37,768 nucleotides of DNA from a bacterium. Its GTDB lineage: Bacteria; Electryoneota; AABM5-125-24; Hatepunaeales; Hatepunaeaceae. A model generated the notes under the pieces. That model was given only the letters and a program-made list of their open reading frames with translations. It was not told where the DNA came from and ran no database searches. Positions 1-11,000 of this stretch are shown here, piece by piece (position 1 is the stretch's first letter; every line of letters begins with the position of its first letter). The stretch is taken from positions 1 through 37,768 of the forward strand of contig JABMRV010000079.1 of assembly GCA_013202285.1 (NCBI GenBank), in the 5' to 3' direction. Both the position numbers and the translations under genes were made by a program.

Positions 1-2064
1 AGTGACCGTTACGGTGAATTCATCGGTCACTGTTGCATCGCGGCGGGGATTGGGAAGGAACAAGGATGAAGGATGAAGGATGAAGGATGAATTTTTGCTG
101 TTTTCCACTTTGCGCAAGTTTCTCGCAGAACCATCATCTCGTCCCTCATCGACGTTGTCGTCGGCGGTGACGGTTACTTCGAGGTTGTCAGCGTAGAAGT
201 CGTCGTCCGGTCGGAGAGTGAGGATGTTTTCGTCGGTGATAATCAGGTTCAGTTCCGCTGGACCGTCAACCGTGAAGGTCAACTCGTCACCGTCGGGGTC
301 TTCGAAGACGTCATCGAGATCGGCAACTTCGAGGAGTCCGGAATCCTCGATGATTACGATATCTTCGATAGGCTGCTCGACAATGGGAGGATCATTGACC
401 GGATTAACAGTTATGGTGAATGTGTCTTCTGTAAAGCTCTCCTCGTCGCTTGCTCTAATCGTCACATTGACCTGACCGTACCAGTCGGCGTCAGGTGTGA
501 TGTACAGGTTTGCGCCGTCCAGCCGGATATTCAGACCCTCCACATCAGGGGGGGGATCGTTGAAGGTCAGATCATCGCCGTCAGGATCGACGAAGTTGTT
601 ACTCAGGACGGCGACCAGCCGCTCATCGTCATCCTCGTCGAACTCCTGGTCGGGGATCTCTCTGACGAGTATCGGAGGTCGATTGACGTTTATAACAGTA
701 ATGTTTAAGGTGATCTCATCGGTATCATCTTCCGGATCACTGACGACGAAGACAGGATGATAATCACCGGCATCGTCGAAATCAGGCGTGAATGTGAAGT
801 GAGCCGAGCCGTCCTCATGGTCGATGAACTCCCAGCCATCATCCGGCAGTTGGTTTTCCGGATCGGGCATCGACCAGACCAGCGCGTCTCCCTCGTCTTC
901 AACATCGACCGCCCAGAAGGTTATCCTGAAGCGTTCCGCCTCTTGGATCTGCTCATCTATTTCATCGGGCATCGGTTCGCTGTTGTCATCGACGATAACC
1001 GGCGGATCGTTGACGGGAGTGACCGTTACGGTGAATTCATCGGTCGCTGTTGCATCGCGGCGAGGATCGGGATTATTACCGACAAGCCCCACCTGGCGGA
1101 TGTTGCGACGAATTCCTGACATTACCAACCGAACGTTGTCAACACCGTCGTCAGCTTCAATTATCACGTCCGACTGACCGACGTAATCGACAGTCGGTTC
1201 GAGTGTCAGAATGTTGGTCTCGTTGTCAAGGATCAAGTTGAGTTCATTGATTCCAGCGTCGATTCTGAAAGTAAGCTCGTCGCCGTCAGGGTCTTCAAAG
1301 ACGGTATCGAGGTCGGCGACTTCGAAGAGTCCGAAATCCTCAGGGATTACAATATCCTCAATCGGTTTAACCGGGATTGGCGGTCGGTTGAAGTCGCCAA
1401 CGGCGATGGTTATATCCAGATCAACCGTTGCGTTCAGGTCGTCGGTTACTGTGAACCGCGGGTGATATTCACCGGCATCGTCGAATTGTGTCTGCCAGGT
1501 GAATACGGCAGTGCCGTCGCCGTTGTCATTGAGTTCAACATTATCCGGCAGACCGCCCCTGTCGGCGAGAATGATGGTTAGATCGACGTTGTTGTCCACG
1601 TCATCCTGAGCAATGAGGTTGAACTCGGCGAGGTCGCCTTCGTTGACTTCGTAACGGTTGTTCTCCGGATAATCTTCCCATACAGGCGGGTCATTGACAG
1701 CGGTTACAGTGACGAGGAACAGGTCGGTTCCGGTTGCGTCACGCCTCGGATTCGATGCGGAGATTCTTCTCAGGGATCGTTCAGAAGCATCTCTAACCGC
1801 GACGAGCCTGCCGATATCGCGTTCGTCGTCGGCGGTGACGGTTACTTCGAGGCTGTCAGCGTGGAAGTCGTCGTCCGGTCGGAGAGTGAGGATATTGTCG
1901 TCGGTGATGTTCAGGTCTAGTTCACCGGGTCCATCGACCGTGAAGGACATCTCGTCGCCGTTAAGATCGTCGAATACAGTGTCAAGATTGGCAATTTCCA
2001 ACAGACCGGAATCTTCGTCGATCACAATGTTTTCGATGGGGTTGATCGCTTCAGGCGGGTTATT
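1..2064 (-). other. Cadherin/Ig-like tandem repeats of the giant protein (partial)
   Basis: At least six domains separated by N-D/R-P-P linkers. Two types alternate. One type has IEDIVIxEDSGLxEVADLDxVFEDPDGDELTF-like starts (near 2064-1690, 1395-1015, 415-1). The other has DAGEYHPxFxVTD endings (near 1695-1400 and 1015-690). One further domain, at 690-415, has REIPDQEFDEDD. Acidic D-P-D-G-D loops suggest calcium binding (inference). The first type carries 25-40 residue basic insertions before a PRRDATxTDEFTVTVT strand. Confidence 0.75.
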
Positions 2065-5000
2065 GACGCCGATGCCGAACAGATCGACCATTAACTCGGG
2101 GTTGTTCTCATCGTTCGATCTGACGGTCAGAGTCCCCTGCGAATCGCCTTCATCGTCGGGAGCGAAGGCGACGGACTGGTCGTAACTGCCGCCCGGTTCG
2201 ATGGTAAGAACGCCCTCGAAGTTGACATCGAAATACTCTCCAGCCACAGATATTTCATCGACAATCAGATCGCCATCGCCCTCGTTGCCTATGGTGAGAG
2301 TCAGCACTTCGCGCCGACCGATAGAGACCTCTTCGAAATCGAGATCGTTTGTCGAGAGCACAATGGCAGGACGGGGAATGACGTCGGTGACATCGAAGAT
2401 GCGCAGACCGCCCGGTCCGTCGGCTACGTAAGCAAGGTTGCCTGAGATGAAGACATGAGCGGCGTCTCCGGGTGTGTCCTGCAGAGCAAGTCGCTCCGGC
2501 TGTGTCGGATCGGATATATCAACGACTCCGAAGCCGCCTGTTCCTTCTCCCAGGAACGCTCTGTTTCCGATAACGAATACGCCGGTTGCTTCTTCTGCGG
2601 TTTCGAAAGAGCCTATTTCGTCGGGATTAGTCGGATCGGAGACGTCGATGATTCGGAGTCCGCCGGTTTCGTCGCCGATATAGGCATAATCACCTTTTAC
2701 GAGGACGTTGACAGCGAGTCCCGGTGTGTTGTACGATCCGACCTGCTCCATGTTATCCGGATCGGAAACATCGATCACAACCAGTCCGTTGGTTCCATCG
2801 GCGATATAGGCATAATCGCCGACCACATGGACGTTTACAGCCCATTCGGGCGTGTCGATAGAGCTGATTGTTTCCGGGTTTTCAGGGTCTGAGATGTCGA
2901 TGAGCATGAGTCCTCTTGGACCGTCAGCAGCGTAAGCAATATCATCGATGACGAATACTCCCATCATGTAGCCGGGTGTATCGAGGAAGGCTATCTCGTC
3001 GGGATTTTCTGGATCGGAGAGGTCGATAATCCGCAGTCCGCTCTGATCTCCGGCGACATAGCCGATACCATCGACCACTACTATTTCATAGGCTGGATCG
3101 GGGATCTCCTGATTGGCGACTTCACGCGGGTTCGCGGGATCGGAGACGTCGATGATGCGGATTCCTTCCGGTCTGTCGGCAATATAAGCGTAATTACCAA
3201 CTACAAACACTCCATAAGCGCCGCCGGGCGTGTCTATCGAACCAACCTCGTCGAGTTCCGGTTCACGTCCGATACCGGAGAGATCGACCTCAGCCTGCGG
3301 GGTGCGTGGATCGTTCGAGTGTACGGTCAATGTTCCGGCGTAGTCCTGAGCCGCTTCGGGAGCGAATTCGACGATGAGGTTGTAGGTGTCGTTCGGTTCG
3401 ATGACGATTTCATCCTCGATGGCAGATATGAATGTCTGCCCCTCCACTGTTATGTCGGATATTGTGAGGTCGGCGTTGCCTTCATTTCCGATTTCGAGTG
3501 TCCTGATCTCGCGCTGACCGAGGGGAACCTCGCCGAAGTCTATTGCCGCTGGATTGAGAACGATGCTCGGTTCGATTGCCACTTGGTAGCGGAATACTCC
3601 CATATCGGCGGGAGATTCGTCCGGGTCGTCCGGTGAGTTGGGATCGCCGACGTCGATGCAGGGGCTGTTCTCAGTGAGGCGGAAATCGCCCGCGTCGAAG
3701 TCGTAGAACAACGGATCCTGGTCGATGTTGCCGTCGCCTGCATAGCCGCCCTCAATGTCGGAATAGGTGACGGTCAAACCGTTGGCAATGGTTGCCGGCT
3801 GGTTGCCCCAGAAGATGGAGTTGACTATCTGAGCGGAGGAGTTGTCGTAGATATGAATCCCTGCGTTATTTGTCTCAGCAGTGTTGGCGACAAGGGTTAT
3901 GTTGGTCAGCGAAGGATTCGAGGTATGCGTGCTGTAAATGCCGCCGCCGTAACGGTTTGCATAGTTGCCAGTAATAAGCAGGTGATCGAGGGTCGGTGCG
4001 GAGGTGTTGATGTAGATTCCGGCGCCGTAATTCGCCAGTCCGTTGGTGATGGTGAAACCGCATAATACAGCCTCTTCAGTCAGGTTGTCGCGCATGACGA
4101 CCACGATGCCGTTGCCGTCGCCGTCGATGACGGTCGAGGCGATATATGCGTCGTCGCCGGTCATAAGGTAGAGGCTGGCGACGGTGATGTTCTTGCTGGT
4201 GTAGTCAATGTTTTCAACGTAGGTTCTGGGTGAGACGAGGACGGTGTCGCCCTCTTCAGCGGAGTCGATTGCCTCCTGAATGCTGCCGAACTCTTGGGGG
4301 ACTTCGAGTATCCGGTCGGGAGTGATGCCGGTTCCGGTCAGGTGTACAACGGTTTCTCCCTGATCGGGATCATCTGAGAATATGGTGAGGCTACCTTCGA
4401 AACCTCCGACATCAGGGGGTTCAAAGGTGACGTTCAGTTCGTATAAGCCATCGGGTTCGATAACGAATTCAGCCTCGAAATCGGTTGAGAAAACTTCACC
4501 GATGACAGATATGTCGGAAATGGTCAGGTCGCTGTTGCCGTCGTTGGATATCGCGAGGATGGCAGGCACGGAGACCTGCCCCACCACGACTTCGCCGAAA
4601 TCAATCGGTTCGGGATCGATTACAAGATCGGGGGCGACGCCCGTTCCGCTGAGGCTGACTGTTACCTCGCGCTCGTCATAGTCGTCGGAGAAGATGGTCA
4701 GGGTTGCCTCGTAATCGCTTCTCTCGTCGGGGGCGAAGTTGACGCTCAGTTCGATGCTGCCGTCCGGTTGGATGACGACGGCGTCGTTGAAGTCGCTGGT
4801 GAAGTAGTCTCCCTCTATGGTTACGTTCGATACGGTCAGATCCCAGTTGCCTTCGTTAAATATGGTGAGAATGGCAGGCACGGAGACCTGCCCCACCCGA
4901 ACCTCGCCGAAGTCGATGGAATCGGCAGAAACTTCGATATCCGGATACTGGACGAAGTCGGAGACGTCGAGGATGAGGAGACCCGCTTCCATATCACTGA

Positions 5001-8000
5001 CGTAAGCATAATTACCATATATAGTTACACCATTCGCCCTACCTTGAGTATCATAAGTTCCAACTTCGAATATATTATCAGAGTCTGAAATATCGAGTAT
5101 TAGAAGACCACTCTCCATATCGGCTACGAAGGCAATATTTCCTACGACATCGATATCAATCGGTAGTCCAGGTGTATCAAATGAACCAACAATCTCCGGA
5201 TTACCAGGATCAGAGATATCTATCTTAATTACATCTGCCTCCCAAGTTGTTACAAACGCGAAATTGTCAACTATATCAATGTCATGCGCCGGATTTTCTG
5301 TCCCAAGATTAGCAACTTCGCGCAAGTTTTCCAGATCAGAGATATTTACAACTCTTACGCCTCCATCCCAATCAGTTATAAAGGCAAATTGGTTGTATAT
5401 GGATATATCACGTGCACTACTTGGGCTGTCATACCGATCAAGGAGATTCGGATTTTCCAAATCAGAGATATCTACTGTGAGAAGACCGTCTTGACCATCA
5501 CATAGGTAAGCTACCCTGTCAACAATATGTAAACCCATAGTATTACCGCCAGAATCGTAGAATCCAATCTCGTCCAAATTTTCAAGGTTTGAAATATCAA
5601 TTATTCTAAGACCGCTTGAATGATTCGCGATGTAAGCGATATTGTCGATCACTTCCAAATCAACCGCACTTCCTGGAGTATCATATTGATTAATTTCTTC
5701 AATATTATCCATATCGGATGCATCTAAAATAACCAAGCCGTTTTCGTCATCTGCGACAAATACAATGTTATCCCTTACAAAACAACGAACTGCACTCCCG
5801 TCGGTATTATATCTACCAATTAACGGAATATCCGGTTCTCTGCCGATGCCGGAGAGGGGGATGTCCAGCGTATCGTTGTTCAGGGCGTTGGAGTGGATGG
5901 TCAATGTGCCCAGGAATTCGCCCTCGTCGGGAGGGGTGAAGGATACGGGGAGGTCGTAGCTCTCGTTCGGTTCGATGACGACTTCGCCGTCGATGGCAGA
6001 CAGGAATGTCTGCCCCACCATTGTAATGTCGGATATTGTCAGTTCGGCGGTGCCGATGTTGCTGATGGTCAGGGTCAGTCTTGCGGTCTGGTCGATGACC
6101 ACTTCGCCGAAGTCGAGGGCTTCGGGATCGACGACGATAATCGGGGCGATGCCGGTGCCGAACATATATACCGTAACCTCCGCTTCGTCGGGGTCGTCAG
6201 AGGGGATGATTAGCGTTGCCTCGAAATCACCGGTCTCTCCAGGCGCAAAGAAGGCTTCAGTTTCGAAGCTGTTTCCAGGTTCGACTACCCTGCTCCATTC
6301 ATCCATGTCCGGATAGAAATAATCATGTTCGACATACGGATGGCGGACGGTTAAATCCTCGCGTCCCACGTTGCTGATGGTAAGAATGGCAGGCGCGGAG
6401 ACCTGCCCCACCAGGACATCGCCGAAGTTTAGCGTATCCGGTTCGACGACGATGTCCGGCACAGCCTCCTGGTGGAGGTAGAGAGCGCCCATGTCGGCAG
6501 TGGTGACGTCGGGGTCTTCGTCTGCGTCGGGATCGCCAGCGTCGATGCAGGGGGAGTCCCCGGTCAGGTTGTAGTCGTCGTTGTCAGAGTCGGCGAACAG
6601 CGGATCCGCGTCGATGTTGCCTTCACCGGCGTAGCCGTCCTCGACGTCGCTGAAGGTGATGACCTGATCGACGGGCATTCCGGCGGGTGTGTTGCCGAAG
6701 AAGATGGAGTTGACGATGGCGGCAGCCGAACCTCCGAAGGCGTCGAGTCCGCCGATGCCCTCCTGGGCGACGTTACCGGAGACCGTTACGTGCGAGATTA
6801 CGGGGCTTGCTCCGGCGGTGATGTAGATACCCGCGCCGCGGCGGCTGGCAGCGTTGGAGTGAATGATTAAGTGATCGCAGGTGGGATCTGCGGCGTTGAT
6901 GTAGAGACCGCCGCCGAAGTCGGTGTCGGAGTTGCGGAGGGTGAAGCCGCAGAGCTTGGCTGCGTTGGTCTCGCCGTTGCGCATTACAACCACGCTGCGT
7001 CCGTTGGCGTCGCCGTCGATTATGGTGCTTTCGATGCGCTCAAATTCGCTGGTGGTCATGAAGAGGCTGCCGACGACGATGTTTTTGCCGTTGAAGTTGA
7101 GGTTTTCAGTGTAAACGCCGGGTTGAACGAGTACGGTGTCGGTGTCAACCGAGGCGTCGATTGCCGCCTGGATTGTGCCGTAGTTGTCGGGGACGTTCAG
7201 AACTCTGCCGGGTTCAAAGCCGATGCCGTGGAGCGGGACGGCAAATTCGCCCTCATCGGGATCGTCTGAGATAATGGTTAAGGTGCCCTCGAAGTCGCCT
7301 TCTTCTTCGGGTGCGAAGGTGACGGTCAAGTCGAAACTGCTGTTCGGTTCGAGGATGACTTCATTCTCGAAGGCAGACAGGAATGTCTGCCCCACCACTG
7401 TTATATCAGATATTGTCAGGTCGGCGTCGCCGAGATTGCTGATGGTCAGCGTCAGAGCGATGGGTTGATTGACAAGAATCGAACCGAAATCGAGGGAGTC
7501 AGGTTCGACGGCTATGTCGGGAGCGGGGGGGACGAAGAAGGAAATGTCGAAGATGTGCAGTCCGCTACCCTCATCGGCGACATAAGCGTGGCTGCCGGAT
7601 ACGAAAACGCCGATGCAGTAATCGGGCGTGTCACGGAAGCCGACTTCCTCAAGATTATCCGGGTCGGTGATGTCGATGACCCGCAAGCCCTCTTCGCCGT
7701 CGGCGACATACGCGTAATCGCCGGTTACGAAGATACCTTCAGCGGAGCCGGGCGTATCTAAGAAACCGATCTCCCGGGGGTTGTCGGGTTGGGAAACGTC
7801 GATGAGGCGCATGCCGCTGCCTGCGTCGGCGAGATAGACAAAATCGCCTACGCCATAAACGGCGTAAGTTCTGCCCTCGGTTTCAAAATAACCGATCTCT
7901 TCGGGATTCTCGGGGTCGGACACGTCAATGACACGCAGTCCTCCGTCCTGATCGGCTATGTAGGCAGTGTTGCCGGAAACATAGACTCCGTAGGCTCTGC

Positions 8001-11000
8001 TGGGTGTGTCAATCGAACCGATCTCTTCGGGATTCTGAGGATCGGAGACATCGATAATCCTGAGACCGCCGGTGAGGTCGGCGACAAAGGCTGTACCGTT
8101 CGATACGAATACGCCGAATGCTTCACCGGGGGTGTCAACCGTGCTGATCAGATCTGGATTCTGCGGGTCGGATATGTCGATGATCTGCAGTCCGCTTCCA
8201 CCGTCGGCGACATAGCAATAATTTCCTACAACATACAACGTGTATGCCTCGCCGGGTGTGTCATAGGAGCCGCTCTCGACGGGATTTGAGGGGTCTAAAA
8301 CATTCACGACACACAAGCCGCGCCAGTAATCAGCCACGTAGGCGTAGCCTGCCGCGACGAAGACGCCCTCAGCCGAGCCGGGCGTGTCATACACGCCGAC
8401 CTCACGAATGATCGAGCTGCCGGAGCCGAAGAGAGGGACGATCAGTTCGCCGTTGTCCGGATCGTTTGATTCGATGGTGAGTGAGCCTTCAAAATCGGCG
8501 ATCTCTTCGGGTGCGAAAGTGACGGTCTGTTCGTAGCTGCCGTTCGGTTCGATGACAACGGCTTCACCAAAGTCAGACAAGAATGTCTCTCCCACTATAG
8601 TTATGTCGATTACGTTGAGATCAAGGTTTCCCGTATTGCTGATAGTCAGAATCAGTTCATTACTTTGACCTCTGACGACCTCGCCGAAGTCGAGCGTATC
8701 CGGTGAGACTTCGATGCGTGGGGCGTCTTCGATATCCTGGTGGAAGTAGAGCGCGCCCATATCAGCGCGGGTGCGGTCGGGGTCTTCGGGCGAGTCCGGG
8801 TTGCCGACGTCGATGCAGGGGCTGTCTGCAGTGAGGCTTAAATCTCCGGCATCCGTATCCGTGAACAGGGGATCGGAGTCGATATTGCCCTCACCGGCGT
8901 ATCCGCCTTCAACATCCGTATAGGTGATGGTCATTCCGGCGGAATTGGGCGCCGGTTGGTTTCCGTAAATGATGCTGTTGATGACGGTTGCAGTCGCTCC
9001 GCCACCGAGACCTATGCCGCCGTTGGTGTCGTCAGCGACATTGCCGTAGATCGTTACATAGCTGATTGTGGGATCGGCACCGCTGGTGGCGTAAATGCCG
9101 CTTCCGCGATTGCTGCAGTGATTACCTGTAATAATGAGATGATCCAGAGTTGGAGCTGAATTGTTGAGATAGATGCCCCCGCCATAGTCCGTGTCCGCAT
9201 TGCGGATTGTGAAGCCGGACAGGACGGCTTCGGCGGTCTCGCCGTTGCGGATCACAATCACGCTACGACCGTTCTGATCGCCGTCGATGATGGTCTCGCC
9301 GATATGAGCGGTATCACCATCCATGATGAACACGCTGCCGACAACGATGTTCTTGCCGCCGAAATTGACGATTTCAGTATATACACCGTCTTGAACCAGC
9401 ACGGTGTCGCCGTCAAACGCCGCATCGATTGCTTCCCCGATGGTCTGGTAATCGCCCGGTACGTTGATGAGGAAATCTCTCCCGGTGCCGGTGAGATCGA
9501 CGGTTAACTCCCCGTTGGCGGAATCATTGGAGGATATTGTTAGTACCTCGGCGAAATCACCGACATCATCCGGAGTGAACGTTACAGTCAATTGATACCT
9601 TTCCTGCGGTGCAAGGATAAACTCGCCGTCGAAATCGCTGGAAAAGACGTTGCCATCAATCGAGATATTAGAAACAGTCAGATCGCCGTGTCCGACATTG
9701 CCGATGGTGAGAATCAAGTCTGCACTCCGGTCAACGACAACAGCGCCGAAGTCGAGGGCAGCGGGATTAACTTCAATTTCCGGGATCGGTGCGACACCCG
9801 TTCCGATCATATCTACGGTGAGTTCATCGTTAAGGGTGTCATTGGAGAAGATGGTCATTACAGCGTTGAAGTCGGCGGCTGCATCCGGTATGAACGTAAC
9901 GGTCAACTGCCGGTTGTCACCCTGATCGATGACAAGGTCATCATCGAAGTCGGAGAGGAAATTCTCATCGCCAGCTATTGAAACGTTTGAAACTATCAGT
10001 GCAGCACGTCCCACGTTACTAATTGTGAGTATAAGGTCCGATCTTTGATCGACGACAACCTCGCCAAAGTCAAGGGCTTGCGGTGTGACGACAATGCGTG
10101 GCTCATCCGCCTGATGGAAATAGAATACTCCCATGTCCGCTCGTGTATCGTCCGGATCGTTCGGTGCGTTGGGATCACCTCTGTCGATACAGGGACTGCC
10201 CCATGTGAGGTGGAAATCGTCGTTATCCACGTCGGCGAACTGCGGATCTCGATCGATGTTGGTGTCTCCCACGTAACCGCCCTGAATGTCCGAGAATGTT
10301 ATCGTCTGGTTGGCTGGGATGGCAGGCGGCTCGTTAGCCCAGAAAATAGAGCTGGTTACGGTGGCAACCGATCCGAAGACGGATAGACCGCCGTTATCCG
10401 TTCCTGCGTCGTTGCCATATACAGTTAAATTTGTGAGAGCAGGATTGGCTCCGTTATAGATGACGATCCCTCCACCCCATCTGTCTGCGCTGTTGCCGTA
10501 GATCAGGAGGTGATCGAGAGTCGGATCTGTGCCATTAATCTGGATGGCAGCGCCGAAGTCCGCGGTTCCGTTGGTAAGGGTAAAACCGGTGAGAACGGCG
10601 TCTTCTGTTTCACCGTTGGCGAACAAGACGATACTCGTGTTGTTGGCATCACCGTCGATGATGGTGTTTTCGATATGCTCAAATTCGCCAGTGGTCAGGA
10701 AGAGGCTGCCGACGACGATGTTTTTACCGCTGAAATCAATATTCTCAGTGTAGGTTCCTTGTTGGACAAGTACAGTATCCGTATCTAACGCATTATCAAT
10801 TGCTTCCTGTATGGTATCATAATCTTCAGGCACATTTATTACATGGTCACGAGGTTCGGCTCCCGTTCCGGTCATTGGTATTGCAATTACTTGTTCATCT
10901 TCATCCGGGTCATCTGAGGTGATAGTGATGGCTCCCTGGTACACATCGAGATCTTCAGGTGTAAATGTAACCGTAATTTCGAGACTGTCGTCCGGTTGAA

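Noticed and set aside
757-8289. Many short plus-strand frames (for example 757-1119, 2455-2892, 4768-5088, 7789-8289) as genes
   Set aside because: They lie opposite the continuous minus-strand frame, have biased repetitive composition mirrored from its repeats, and show no recognisable family or RBS.
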